Origin: Chthoniobacteraceae bacterium
Lineage (GTDB): Bacteria; Verrucomicrobiota; Verrucomicrobiia; Chthoniobacterales; Chthoniobacteraceae
NCBI GenBank assembly: GCA_947449735.1
Contig: CANFTB010000045.1
Coordinates: forward strand, 1-35,325
Length of the DNA stretch: 35,325 nucleotides
Direction: 5' to 3'
Shown: positions 18,011-26,659 of the stretch, piece after piece
Numbering within the stretch: the stretch's first letter is position 1
Layout of the letters: each line of letters begins with the position of its first letter
Translations under genes and position numbers: made by a program
The notes under the pieces: generated by a model
Seen by the model: only the letters and a program-made list of their open reading frames with translations
Database searches by the model: none
What the model was told of the DNA's origin: nothing

Positions 18011-19879
18011 TTAAAACGGTTTCTCCGTGGGCAATGCCAAGGAGTCTTTGTCGTTGATCGTCTGCGTAACGGTGACCTCGAAAGTGTATGGATAGGATTG
18101 TGCCGGTGCCGAAGCAATCTCGGTGGCAGCGGCAGAGGCATTGTATTTTGGATTGCGTCCCTGATGGTTAGTCGCAGTGAGCTGACGCAGCGGATGCGGC
18201 TGGTAGCTGGGGTCGCCAGTAATTTTAGCGACACGGTTAAACAGCTCGTTCAGCCCTTTCTGGCTGTTGAGCGAATTCAGTAGTTGCAACAAGGTTCCAT
18301 TCGCTACGCCCTTGATATTCCAAGAGCGAACCATGCCCGTGACGCCCCCAAGCGCGGTATTTGCCGGGGAGACAACCGGCCTGCTCGCCTCCAGATTGTA
18401 ACTGTAGGCTTCCACCCGCACCCCGGAATCCTCGGGAAACAACTGAAGCAAGAACTCCATCGCGGCCCAACCTCTGGAACGGGGCTGAAGCAGCCGGCCC
18501 GTAACTTCGATCTGTTTGCGTTCCTCGAGGAGCTTCATTTGCATCGCCTCTGTACGCCTCACCTCCATAGGAGACAGGCTCCAGGACGGATGGTTCATCG
18601 CTTCATACAACGAGTAGAAGCCGTAAGCAGTCGTGCCGACCAAGCCAAGGACCACTAAATAAATCACGATCGACGAGGCCCTCAGCAGCTGAAGATCTCG
18701 CAACGTGGGGTACACCTCATCCAGCTTTTGTGTGTCAAAAAAATTGCATTTCTTAAGCCACTCGTCCCAGAGGGCTCTAAACGTTTGCGCTCTACTCAAA
18801 ACGCCGTTTTCGAGCCGCGCGGCCTCCAAAAGGCTGCGGTCATAAACCATAAACTCCGGGCGCCGTCCTGGAATCGAGGCGGTAGCCTCGAGGCTAGAGG
18901 TGTCCAGGCACTCGCACTGAATCCGCTGCCGGGTTGCAGAGAACGTCTCGAGGTCCGTCTTCGCGGCCTGCAGCGCCGCGGGGTTGTCAGAGATCAAGAG
19001 CACCTTGGGTGGAGCCCCGGCGTCCCGCCCGAGAGCTGAAAGCTCAGTGCTAACCGTCATGTTCCACACCAGGTCGCCGAAGCCGTTTGGCACTAACAGG
19101 TTTCCCCGATGCACAAGAGAGCGGACGCTCCGCAACTCTCCGCCCGGTGAGATCGCGAACAGTGCCGTAAACCGTAAATAGATGATCGCAACAAGCTTTC
19201 CCCCCTCCGCCTCGGATTGAAGGAGAGGCAACGCCGCAAGCGTCTCCATCGGCGCGGAGGTTACCGCTGCGCGAACCGGGATTTTCCATTCCGATCCAAG
19301 CTCGATGAGCGTCTGCAAGAAGGCTTCCCGGGTGCGGGGTAAGGCGATCGCGGTACAACGCTCCTGCTCCGGTCCTGCGGCCCAAAAGGGAAGCAACCTC
19401 CAGGAGGTCGTTCCCACCGACACCTCCCGATCCACCAGGACCTCGCAGGGATCGTCGATCAAATTGTAATGCAGGATGCCAAGATCAGCAGTCCCTACAC
19501 CCTGGCCTTCATCACGCTGCATGACTTCCGCGAGTGCAAACTCGTCGGCAACATGGAAAATGACCCCCAGGGCCTTTGGCCGCTGCCCAAAGTGTGCGGC
19601 ACTCAAAAGTTCCTGAAGAAACTCCGCCGCCCCTTCCCCCGTGGTGAGCGTGGAGAGAGGAAGCGCCGGCCCGGGCCACCACTTCTTGTCGGTACGGGAA
19701 TAGGCGGCGGAACGCACCTCCCGCCCCCCGTCGAACCAAAGATGCCACTGGCAGGCGAGGTCCAGAGGCTCTTGATACCAACCACGGTCCCGGCCGCGGC
19801 TTGTTTTCGAGTTTACCACGCACGCCTGCCGGTAAAGACCGGCAGGCGTCAGCTCAGAGGGATCCACAATGTTGATCAT
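18011..19879 (-). CDS. PilM/PilN (GspL-like) fusion protein
   Basis: A 622-residue protein with a large cytoplasmic part of about 395 residues, one membrane helix (ASSIVIYLVVLGLVGTTAYGFYSL, 401-424) and a periplasmic part of about 200 residues. Gene order (prepilin, this gene, PilO-like, PilP-like, secretin) puts it where pilM and pilN normally sit; the cytoplasmic part would replace PilM and the helix plus periplasmic part would replace PilN. The same layout is found in GspL. The N-terminal ATPase fold motifs of PilM are not obvious, so it is strongly diverged. Its 3' part (FEVTVTQTINDKDSL) is periplasmic. Codons 11-20 lie in a perfect 12-bp hairpin. The start at 19879 is the only early ATG. 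Confidence 0.72.
   Translation of the reverse strand: MINIVDPSELTPAGLYRQACVVNSKTSRGRDRGWYQEPLDLACQWHLWFDGGREVRSAAYSRTDKKWWPGPALPLSTLTTGEGAAEFLQELLSAAHFGQRPKALGVIFHVADEFALAEVMQRDEGQGVGTADLGILHYNLIDDPCEVLVDREVSVGTTSWRLLPFWAAGPEQERCTAIALPRTREAFLQTLIELGSEWKIPVRAAVTSAPMETLAALPLLQSEAEGGKLVAIIYLRFTALFAISPGGELRSVRSLVHRGNLLVPNGFGDLVWNMTVSTELSALGRDAGAPPKVLLISDNPAALQAAKTDLETFSATRQRIQCECLDTSSLEATASIPGRRPEFMVYDRSLLEAARLENGVLSRAQTFRALWDEWLKKCNFFDTQKLDEVYPTLRDLQLLRASSIVIYLVVLGLVGTTAYGFYSLYEAMNHPSWSLSPMEVRRTEAMQMKLLEERKQIEVTGRLLQPRSRGWAAMEFLLQLFPEDSGVRVEAYSYNLEASRPVVSPANTALGGVTGMVRSWNIKGVANGTLLQLLNSLNSQKGLNELFNRVAKITGDPSYQPHPLRQLTATNHQGRNPKYNASAAATEIASAPAQSYPYTFEVTVTQTINDKDSLALPTEKPF
19822..19849. repeat. 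Perfect 12-bp inverted repeat with 4-base loop
   Basis: ACGCCTGCCGGT (19822-19833) and its exact complement ACCGGCAGGCGT (19838-19849) flank the loop AAAG. The structure is GC-rich and falls inside codons 11-20 of the PilM/PilN fusion, 30 to 57 bases after its ATG and about 100 bases after the upstream prepilin stop. A stem this long can block ribosomes or polymerase and would lower expression of the assembly genes relative to the prepilin. There is no T run after it, so it is not a standard terminator. Confidence 0.85.
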
Positions 19880-19952
19880 CTGGTAGCCTTGCGTTTGGGT
19901 TTATCCTAGCTGCTCTCGTCGCCTTGGATCGCCTTGTGGAGAGCTCACAGCC

Positions 19953-20378
19953 TCACCAGTCCCGCGTGTCTCCTGTGGCTCCCCCTACCAGAGCGTGTGT
20001 CGTGACCCCGTCCGCATCCACGTAGTTACAGTTCCCAAACGGGGTGTTGATGGGAGGAATCACCGCCAGCCAGGTGTAGGTCCCGCCGGTGGGACACACC
20101 GGAGCGTTTTCCAATGCCTTCCCAGCGCCAAAAGCGTCTGTGCTGGCGAATGCGGCCCCGATGCTCAAACCCAGAAAATTGGACTGTGCACGAACCGCCT
20201 TCTGCACCGCTGCCAGCTGCATTTTGCACCGGGCTTTGTCCGACCCCTTGCGATAGGACCCTATCCCCAAAAACACGACGGATATCAACCCAAGCATAAG
20301 GGCTATGACCAAACTTATTTCAATCAACGTCATCCCAGAAACGTTTTCCCGACGGGAGGCAATCAGGCTGGTTTTCAT
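19953..20378 (-). CDS. Type IV prepilin, first gene of assembly operon
   Basis: A 141-residue prepilin, probably the major one. Leader of 15 residues (MKTSLIASRRENVSG), then MTLIEISLVIALMLGLISVV: Met replaces the usual Phe at mature position 1, Glu is at position 5, followed by the assembly helix. The head has three cysteines (ARCKMQ, PVCPTGG, GNCNYV) and ends in TGDTRDW. As first gene of the 12-kb minus-strand operon with a strong hairpin just downstream, it could be made in excess over the machinery. The related second prepilin is encoded later in the operon. Confidence 0.9.
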   Translation of the reverse strand: MKTSLIASRRENVSGMTLIEISLVIALMLGLISVVFLGIGSYRKGSDKARCKMQLAAVQKAVRAQSNFLGLSIGAAFASTDAFGAGKALENAPVCPTGGTYTWLAVIPPINTPFGNCNYVDADGVTTHALVGGATGDTRDW

Positions 20379-20426
20379 AATAATACCGTTTTTACTTTGT
20401 TTGTTTTCATTAACCGCATCACCAAA

Positions 20427-20448
20427 TTATTTTACGCTTAAAAAATAA
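20427..20448. promoter_or_regulatory. AT-rich inverted repeat upstream of the prepilin gene
   Basis: TTATTTT (20427-20433) and AAAATAA (20442-20448) form a 7-bp inverted repeat with an 8-base spacer, 49 to 70 bases upstream of the prepilin ATG in the most AT-rich part of the gap. It could be an operator or a leader hairpin. The rest of the 20379-20981 gap contains no gene that I can support: the short frames at 20666-20928 have no coding signature and look like chance. A GC-rich CCTCC/GGAGG hairpin near 20857-20872 may end transcription from the gene at 20982. Confidence 0.3.
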
Positions 20449-20641
20449 TGCATGCTTCTGCACTAGAGTCATTAAGGCGCACAGTAACGAGACACTGACC
20501 AGGCTCTAATGGAAAATTCTTCCTTCATTTGAAACCTATTCCTACAGGTTCATCCTTCATCATTGATGACCTCCAAAAATCTGCCTCCACCCTTCTTTCA
20601 TATTCAGGTGCTTGAGCCAGCAGATGGCCTCGTTTTCCGAA

Positions 20642-20669
20642 TTTTTATCAAAGCAGCTGATTAAGTCAA
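20642..20669 (-). promoter_or_regulatory. Possible sigma-70 promoter reading toward the pilus operon
   Basis: On the minus strand TTGACT (20669-20664) is followed after 16 bases by TAAAAA (20647-20642), which matches four of six positions of the -10 box. It would start a transcript with a leader of about 260 bases before the prepilin ATG. It is the best match that I see in the gap, but AT-rich sequence gives such matches by chance. Confidence 0.25.
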
Positions 20670-20981
20670 TAGATTTTGGCCGTCAAACAACAGTAAATGG
20701 CAGCTTCATAACAAAAAGGCCCTGCATTGCACGCCACAGGCCCCTGTAAATCAGGCACATGCACTGAAAAAATCCCTCGGGGCGGCGCGCTAAAAGATTG
20801 GCTGAGAATCCGGCTTCTGCGCCGCATTCGCCGATTATCCGGGACGGTCGGCATCCACCTCCGGCTGGAGGCCTGCGTGAGAGCCTACAGCAGAGCACTC
20901 CGCTCTCCGATCCCAACCGGCCAGACACGGTTTCCTAAAAACCAACTTTCCGCGGGCCCTTCCTCCGACTGGGGAGCCAGC

Positions 20982-21662
20982 CTATGCCTTCGGCGAGGCT
21001 TTGGCGTCGCGCACCGCTTTTTCGGCTAGGCGTACGCGGTCCATCATGTTGGACACAATCTGGCGGTACTCCGCGCTAACCTTGAGCCACTCCTGCTCCA
21101 GTCTTTCAGCAACCTGGTTCGTGCGTTCGAACTCCTCTCTGCGCTCCTGCTTCCGGCCGGCTTTGATGTCGCGGCTTTCGACGACAGTCGGCACCTGTGC
21201 CGTTCTCGAGTTTAAATAGCGTTCAAGACGAGTCTGGCGGTCGTTGAGGATGAGTGTGAACTGGCTGCAGAGTTCAAGGGCTCGCGCGTACGGGGCCTGT
21301 TCCGGCTCGGGAAGATAGAGACTCGCTTTTTTAAAAGCCTCGGTCATTTCCATGACCTCCGCCTGAGGCTTCGGACTCGAGTCGGCAACCCCAATTGAGT
21401 TCCCGCGAGACGCCGTCGACCGCCGGTTGTCTGGCGGCTGTTTTTTGGAGACCTCGGCGCCGGATTGAAGCAGCCCCAGAGCCTGCTCCAGATTCTTGGT
21501 CAAGAACGAGGCAAGCTTGTCGGACGGACCCGCCGCGGATGCCTCGGCCGGTTTTGGAGCAGAGCCCTTGTCGGATTTTTTTTCAGCCCTCTCGGCAGGA
21601 TAGCCCGGAGCAGCGAGCATGAACAGACAGGCCAGAAGGGGAAACACGAAGGACGTTTTCAT
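20982..21662 (-). CDS. Exported coiled-coil protein of unknown family
   Basis: A 226-residue protein with a signal peptide (MKTSFVFPLLACLFMLAAPG, then YPAERAEKK). The mature part is highly charged and helical: a Lys/Ala/Pro-rich linker, then long heptad-like helices (EMTEAFKKASLYLPEPEQAPYA and EEFERTNQVAERLEQEWLKV). No enzyme motif is visible. It is monocistronic and divergent from the lipoprotein gene at 21751, with 88 bases between them for two promoters. It lies 600 bases upstream of the pilus operon in the same orientation; a functional link is unproven. Confidence 0.75.
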   Translation of the reverse strand: MKTSFVFPLLACLFMLAAPGYPAERAEKKSDKGSAPKPAEASAAGPSDKLASFLTKNLEQALGLLQSGAEVSKKQPPDNRRSTASRGNSIGVADSSPKPQAEVMEMTEAFKKASLYLPEPEQAPYARALELCSQFTLILNDRQTRLERYLNSRTAQVPTVVESRDIKAGRKQERREEFERTNQVAERLEQEWLKVSAEYRQIVSNMMDRVRLAEKAVRDAKASPKA

Positions 21663-21750
21663 GGGAAATGGTATGCATCAAACCTTGCCAGCAAGCTGAT
21701 TAAGCCCGTTTTGCGCTGGATCATGCAAGACGGGAAGCCCGAGTCATGCT

Positions 21751-22203
21751 ATGAATACCGGGGTGAGCTTCCCCTCCAACACCCCCAGCCTTGGACACAC
21801 CGGACGCCTGCTTTGCCTCGCGTTTCTCTCCTTTACGACCGTTTCATGCATCGTGGAAGAGCGTGGTGTCGTCTACCAGCGCTACCCCGCGCACTACCAT
21901 CATGCTGTGGTTGCCCCCGTTTACCACCCCACCTACCAACCCGCTTACCCGCAGGTTTATCAAGGCGGCTACCCACAGGTTTATCAACCCAGTTACAGGC
22001 CGAGCTACCAGCCCGCCTACCGTCCTCCGTATTCCGCTTACCCCCGCTACACCCAACCGGCATACGTCGAGGAACGGGTGTACCCCTCCCTGCCCTTCGG
22101 CGCGAGTGTCACCTACGTCAGCGGCCAGCGTTGCTGGTATCACAATGGTTCCTACTACCGCCACCATCCGCGCGGGACGGGCTTTGTACTGTTTGTGCCA
22201 TAG
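21751..22203 (+). CDS. Tyr/Pro-rich repeat lipoprotein
   Basis: A 150-residue protein. Its hydrophobic N-terminal segment ends in a lipobox-like FTTVSC (Cys about residue 33), suggesting lipid attachment after export. The middle is a run of imperfect short repeats based on Y-x-P (YHPTYQPAYPQVYQGGYPQ and so on, about residues 55-105), with almost no acidic residues. The end (GASVTYVSGQRCWYHNGSYYRHHP) resembles the Trp/Tyr/His tail seen in several small envelope proteins of unknown function. A surface or cell-wall interaction role is likely for such a composition, but no partner is suggested by the neighbours. Confidence 0.75.
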   Translation: MNTGVSFPSNTPSLGHTGRLLCLAFLSFTTVSCIVEERGVVYQRYPAHYHHAVVAPVYHPTYQPAYPQVYQGGYPQVYQPSYRPSYQPAYRPPYSAYPRYTQPAYVEERVYPSLPFGASVTYVSGQRCWYHNGSYYRHHPRGTGFVLFVP

Positions 22204-22248
22204 ACCGGTTTAAGAACGCTTCCGCGGCCGTTCCGCGGCCTCCACCCC

Positions 22249-22743
22249 ATGCTCGTTTCCACCATTCTTCTCTGGATCGCCATTGCCACGTCGATCGTGG
22301 TTTCCCTCCCGGCGCTCTGGTTGTGCGGCCTCGCTCTGTGGCCGGCGGGCGTTCAAAAGCGGACCTTGGCTGCCTCGCGCGGTCTCGGCCGCCCGCTGCT
22401 GATCGGGCTCATTCCCCTCGCTGTGACCATCCTTCTGGTCAGCAAACTGGGCAAGGGCGGCGCCTTTGCAGCCGTTGCTTTGGGTTTCCTTCTGCTCTGG
22501 GGTTTTGCATCGGCCGACGGGCTGTCCACGCTGATCGGACGCAAGGTGTGGCCCAATCTCCGGGAGACGCAGCCTTGGAAACAAACCATGCGGGGCGGCT
22601 TTCTGCTCATGGGGGCGGCGCTACTTCCCATTTTAGGCTGGATCTTCATCCTCCCCCTCCTGGCCGTGCTCGGCTGGGGCATCAGCATAAGGTCCCTGTT
22701 TTTGAAACCTGACGTCGCGCAGGCCCCCGGCGGCTCCGAATGA
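22249..22743 (+). CDS. Polytopic membrane protein of unknown family
   Basis: A 164-residue protein with four hydrophobic segments: LLWIAIATSIVVSLPALWL (7-25), PLLIGLIPLAVTILLV (49-64), AFAAVALGFLLLWGFA and the pair GGFLLMGAALLPILGWIFIL / PLLAVLGWGIS at the end. I do not recognise the family. The stop overlaps the start of the DUF1800 gene by 4 bases (ATGA), so the two are translationally coupled, and it may form part of the same exported-protein locus. Confidence 0.75.
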   Translation: MLVSTILLWIAIATSIVVSLPALWLCGLALWPAGVQKRTLAASRGLGRPLLIGLIPLAVTILLVSKLGKGGAFAAVALGFLLLWGFASADGLSTLIGRKVWPNLRETQPWKQTMRGGFLLMGAALLPILGWIFILPLLAVLGWGISIRSLFLKPDVAQAPGGSE

Positions 22744-24269
22744 AAACCACGCGGCGTTCGCTCCTCAAGGCAAGCGCACTTGGTGGAATGGCGGCGGCCC
22801 TCACCGGCTGCGAACGCATGACCAGCCACATCGCAGGCCTTCTCGGGGAGGCCTTGCCCGAGATTCTGACCCCGCCCGCGGACACGGCGATCGATCCAGC
22901 TTTTCATCTCCTCTCACGCGCGGCGTTCGGTCCGAGGCCTGGGGACTTGGAGCGGCTCAAGCAGATGGGCAAGCGGGCCTGGTTGGAGGAACAGCTGAAC
23001 CCGGAGTCGATCGACGACACGGCGTGCGATCTGCGAGCGGAACGGTTTGAGTCGCTCTATTTCAGCGCGGGCGACGCTTACGAGTTTCGAAAGCCCGTCC
23101 TTCGCAGTGAAATTACAAGGCACGCCCTGCTGAGGGCCGTTTACAGCCGAAGGCAGCTCTTCGAGGTCATGGTTGAGTTTTGGGGCGACCACCTCAACAT
23201 CGACCTCGAAAAGGGCGACTGCATTTACCTCAAACCAAGCGACGACCGCGACGTCATCCGCAGGCATGCGCTCGGCACCTTTCACGATTTGATCCGGGCC
23301 TCGGCCACTTCGCCCGCGATGCTTGTGTATCTCGACGGGAAGTCCAACAAGGTGCGCAAGGGGACACAGGACAAGCCGAACGAAAACTACGCCCGTGAAC
23401 TCATGGAACTGCACACCATGGGCGTGCACAACGGGTACACGCAGCAGGACGTTTCCGAGGCGGCGCGCTGCCTGAGCGGCTGGACCTTTGATGCGACTCG
23501 CACCTTCGCGTTGAACCGTGGAAACGCTTATTTCCGGCCCGAATGGCACGACGACGGACCGAAGACGGTGCTGGGTACCCCAATCGCAGCGGGCGGAGGT
23601 CCAAAGGACCTCGATGTTCTGGTGGAAATCGTATGCGCCCACCCGAACACAGCGCGCTTTATCGCGACAAAACTCTGCCACAGATTTGTGACCCACGCTC
23701 CTTCAGAAAGCGTGATCAAAGAGGCCTCAGACGCATTTACACAAAGCCGGGGTGACATCAAAACGGTGCTGCGCTGCATTCTGAATTCGGAAGCCTTCGA
23801 CGCTAACCGCGGGGTCCTACTCAAGCGCCCTTTCAAGTTTGTAGTCTCCTCACTGCGCGCGACGGGAGCCGACACACACGCCGGTTCAGGCGTCACCGAG
23901 GCCCTGCACCGCATGGGCCACGGCCTGTTTCAATATCCGACCCCGGATGGTTATCCCGACCAGGAACTGCCCTGGTTGGGAACCCTGATGTGGCGCTGGA
24001 ACTTCGCCCTCGCGCTCGCAAACAACAGCCAGCCGGGCGTCCGGTTGGCGCTTTCCCCCCTGCTCAAGGCGCTCGGGACGGACCGCCTGCCGGTGACGGA
24101 AAGGCTGTTCGGCCATCTTGCCGGCCGGGCGCCCACCGCCGCGGAACTCGAGGCGCTTGCACAGGCCGACGGCAGCCTCGAAGCCTACCCTGGAAAAGAC
24201 TCCTTCGAAACCATGGCCGCGCAAACCCTGGGGCTGATTCTCTCCAGCCCGGCATTCCAGAGGTGCTGA
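22740..24269 (+). CDS. DUF1800 family protein
   Basis: A 509-residue protein with a twin-arginine-like signal (MKTTRRSLLKASALGG, then AAALTGC, which may also act as a lipobox). Family signatures are clear: HLLSRAAFGPRPGDLERL near the start, NENYARELMELHTMGV, then YTQQDVSEAARCLSGWT in the middle, and FQYPTPDGYPDQ toward the end. DUF1800 proteins are common in Planctomycetota, Verrucomicrobiota and Proteobacteria and are usually encoded next to DUF1501 proteins, as here (2 bases apart). Their biochemical role is not settled; an exported assembly or polysaccharide-related role has been discussed. Confidence 0.92.
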   Translation: MKTTRRSLLKASALGGMAAALTGCERMTSHIAGLLGEALPEILTPPADTAIDPAFHLLSRAAFGPRPGDLERLKQMGKRAWLEEQLNPESIDDTACDLRAERFESLYFSAGDAYEFRKPVLRSEITRHALLRAVYSRRQLFEVMVEFWGDHLNIDLEKGDCIYLKPSDDRDVIRRHALGTFHDLIRASATSPAMLVYLDGKSNKVRKGTQDKPNENYARELMELHTMGVHNGYTQQDVSEAARCLSGWTFDATRTFALNRGNAYFRPEWHDDGPKTVLGTPIAAGGGPKDLDVLVEIVCAHPNTARFIATKLCHRFVTHAPSESVIKEASDAFTQSRGDIKTVLRCILNSEAFDANRGVLLKRPFKFVVSSLRATGADTHAGSGVTEALHRMGHGLFQYPTPDGYPDQELPWLGTLMWRWNFALALANNSQPGVRLALSPLLKALGTDRLPVTERLFGHLAGRAPTAAELEALAQADGSLEAYPGKDSFETMAAQTLGLILSSPAFQRC

Positions 24270-24271
24270 CC

Positions 24272-25492
24272 ATGGCCGACCAAGACTCCGCTCGGCAGAT
24301 TTCTCAACTCTCCTTCCATGCGGCGGCGGCGTCTCAGGATTCCGGCACCCACACGCTGATCTGCGTCTTTTTGCGAGGTGGAGCCGACACGACCAACCTG
24401 CTGGTTCCCTACGCGGACGACGCCTATTACGCGCAGCGGCCGAACATTGCGATCAAGCGCCCAGGCTCCGACTCCGAGGCGGCGATTAAGCTGGATGAGC
24501 ACTACGGCATGCATCCCGCCATGCGGCCGCTGGAGGAATCCTTTAAGGAAGCGAGGTTCGGGGCGGTGCAGGCCGTCGGAACGGACAACACCAGCGGCTC
24601 TCATTTCGAGTGTCAGGACCAAATGGAGCACGGCGAGGCGGAAGGCGAGCCTCCGGCCGGAGGCGGCTGGCTCGGGCGTTTTTTGCGGGCGCGTTCGGCA
24701 GAAAAACAGTCACCGCTTTCCGCAGTGGCGATCGGGACGGCGCTGCCCGAATCCCTCCGCGGGGCGCCGGCGGTGAGCGTCATCGAAAAGCTTTCCGACA
24801 TCGCAATCAAAGCACCGAAGGGAGACCCCGCGGCGGTCGCCTCGGCGCTGCGCGCGCTTTACGGAGCCGACGTGAGTGTGCTGGGGGAACGCGGACGCGA
24901 CACCCTGAATTTGTTCCGCCAGGTTGCCGAATTGCAGAACACCGCCTACATGCCCGAACACGGGGCGTCCTATGCGAAGGACGCCTTTGCCGGCGGGCTT
25001 TGCGAAATCGCGCGTCTGGTGAAGGCGCGTGTAGGGCTGCAGTTTGCTTGCATTGATTTGGGCGGCTGGGACACCCATTTCTTCCAGGGTGCAGCGGGGG
25101 GACTCCAAGCGGAAAAAATCAGGACGCTCGCGGAGGGTCTGGCCGCGCTGGACAAGGATCTCGCCAGCCACCGGGACGCATTCACCGTGATGATCACGAC
25201 CGAGTTCGGCAGGCGTCTTTACGAAAACGCCTCGGCCGGGACGGACCATGGCCGGGGGTTCGCTCTGATGGCTCTCGGGAATCGGGTGCGCGGAGGCAAG
25301 GTGCTGGGCCAATGGCCGGCGGAGACGATGGACGAGGCCACCCCGCTTGGACCAGGCGGGCTCAAACCGGAGGTGGACTACAGACGGGTGTTTGCCGAGG
25401 CGCTGCGGGCCACTCAGGGCATGAGCGAGACAGAGGGCCCTGTAGTGTTTCCAGGTGCAACGCTCTCTGGCGTCGGCCTGTTTTCAGCATAG
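24272..25492 (+). CDS. DUF1501 family protein (sulfatase/alkaline-phosphatase-like fold)
   Basis: A 406-residue protein. ATG 24272, 2 bases after the DUF1800 stop, is chosen; the frame is open further upstream but that part overlaps the DUF1800 gene. Family features are LICVFLRGGADTTNLLVPY near the N-terminus, the GTDNTSGSHFECQDQME segment, IDLGGWDTHFFQG and TEFGRR...DHGRGFALMALG toward the C-terminus. No signal peptide is evident, unlike many family members, which have a Tat signal; export together with DUF1800 is possible. It closes the three-gene operon. Confidence 0.92.
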   Translation: MADQDSARQISQLSFHAAAASQDSGTHTLICVFLRGGADTTNLLVPYADDAYYAQRPNIAIKRPGSDSEAAIKLDEHYGMHPAMRPLEESFKEARFGAVQAVGTDNTSGSHFECQDQMEHGEAEGEPPAGGGWLGRFLRARSAEKQSPLSAVAIGTALPESLRGAPAVSVIEKLSDIAIKAPKGDPAAVASALRALYGADVSVLGERGRDTLNLFRQVAELQNTAYMPEHGASYAKDAFAGGLCEIARLVKARVGLQFACIDLGGWDTHFFQGAAGGLQAEKIRTLAEGLAALDKDLASHRDAFTVMITTEFGRRLYENASAGTDHGRGFALMALGNRVRGGKVLGQWPAETMDEATPLGPGGLKPEVDYRRVFAEALRATQGMSETEGPVVFPGATLSGVGLFSA

Positions 25493-25585
25493 AAGGGGCC
25501 TGTCGGGGTGTCCTAAAGATCCAAACTCCGATGCCTTGACAGGCGGCGCCGACGCAACCATTTTGGTTTCATAACGGTTGCGCAC

Positions 25586-25831
25586 ATGCCCTCCACGATC
25601 ACGCTCAAAAACATCCCCGACGCCCTGTACGCCAGACTCAAGGCTGCCGCCGTCGAGCACCGTCGCAGCGTCAATTCAGAGGCCATCGTTTGTTTTGAAA
25701 CCGCACTCTCGGCTCAGCCTCTCCCAGCGGAATCACGTTTGCGAAGGATACGCGAAATGCGTGCCCCCCTAGAAAAAGGCTCATTTTTGGACGCCGACAC
25801 CGACGCCCTGAAACGTCAGGGCCGCCCATGA
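25586..25831 (+). CDS. Ribbon-helix-helix antitoxin (FitA/VapB-like)
   Basis: An 81-residue protein. The N-terminus STITLKNIPDALYARLKAAA followed by EHRRSVNSEAI is the FitA-type ribbon-helix-helix fold, which binds operator DNA as a dimer and represses the operon. The C-terminal third (RIREMRAPLEKGSFLDADT) would wrap the toxin. Its stop overlaps the PIN gene start by 4 bases. The start at 25586 is the first ATG that gives the fold. The 93-base gap after DUF1501 should contain the promoter and operator; no clear palindrome stands out. Confidence 0.88.
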   Translation: MPSTITLKNIPDALYARLKAAAVEHRRSVNSEAIVCFETALSAQPLPAESRLRRIREMRAPLEKGSFLDADTDALKRQGRP

Positions 25832-26223
25832 TCGTCGTCGATTCCAATGTGGTGGCCTATCTTTACCTGCCCTGCACCCAGACTCCGGCCGCGGAACGTC
25901 TACTGGAACAAGACCCCGAATGGATGGTCCCGCCGCTTTGGCGGAGCGAATTCCGAAACATCCTCGCGGGCTACCTTAGACGCGGAAGCCTGACGCTCGA
26001 ACAGGCGCAGTTAATCCAGCAGGAGGCCGAGGCGCACCTTTCACTATACGAGATCGGCGTGGATTCCGCTCTTGTGCTGCAGTTGGTCAAAAGCAGCCCG
26101 TGTTCGGCTTATGACTGCGAATTTGTGGCCCTCGCCCGCACCCTCGGAGTGGCCCTTGTGACGAATGACCAAAAGCTGCTCGCCTCTTTTCCCGGAACCG
26201 CGCGTCCGCTGCCGAAGCTTTGA
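25828..26223 (+). CDS. PIN-domain toxin (VapC/FitB-like ribonuclease)
   Basis: A 131-residue PIN-domain protein. The acidic metal-binding residues are in place: D5 (IVVDSN), E41 (WRSEFRN), D96 (AYDCEFVALA) and D114 (VTNDQKLL). Such toxins cleave tRNA or rRNA when freed from the antitoxin. It is coupled to the antitoxin gene by an ATGA overlap. No sign of truncation. The locus lies alone between the DUF1501 operon and a 280-base gap in which I see no gene or terminator. Confidence 0.9.
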   Translation: MIVVDSNVVAYLYLPCTQTPAAERLLEQDPEWMVPPLWRSEFRNILAGYLRRGSLTLEQAQLIQQEAEAHLSLYEIGVDSALVLQLVKSSPCSAYDCEFVALARTLGVALVTNDQKLLASFPGTARPLPKL

Positions 26224-26503
26224 GCCTCCGGTCGGGGAGCTAAAAAAGCACACCAGGTCTTGAATCGCCGCTTGTGGCGGGAGGCCCCGCCGCCCGTTCC
26301 AGCTGCCTGCAGGTCCAACCAAAGTGAAATGGCATTGAGAACCTGCGTGGAGAGGATATCGTTAAGAAGCGTCTACGGCGTTTTCCTGTTTTGGCCCCTG
26401 CCCAGCGGCATGGGTCACACCTGAGAGTGTCCCGACGGACGCTTTTGGGTACCGCTGGAACATCCCCGCAGACAGTCCGAGATCACAAACCACACACAAA
26501 TTT

Positions 26504-26593
26504 ATGGCCAAAGGTAACAACAGCCACCGCAAGGAAGCAAAGAAGCCCAAGAAGGAGAAGCCGAAGCCCGCTCCCGGCGGGAGAAGCGCGTAG
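26504..26593 (+). CDS. Small Lys-rich protein (29 residues)
   Basis: MAKGNNSHRKEAKKPKKEK followed by PKPAPGGRSA. Short basic proteins beginning MAKGNNS with Lys-rich tails occur in many bacteria as an uncharacterised family, so this is probably a real gene although very short. It has its own upstream gap and is followed by the strong terminator at 26660. Basic, disordered and probably nucleic-acid- or ribosome-associated; that function is inferred from composition. Confidence 0.6.
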   Translation: MAKGNNSHRKEAKKPKKEKPKPAPGGRSA

Positions 26594-26659
26594 GCTCTCA
26601 CTCTTCACTAGCGCGATAGCCGGACCTCAAGCCGACCCTCTCGAAAACGACAAAAGCAA

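Noticed and set aside
20666..20928. Short minus-strand frames in the 600-base gap upstream of the pilus operon.
   Set aside because: Composition is random-like with many Cys and Arg, and the frames overlap one another.
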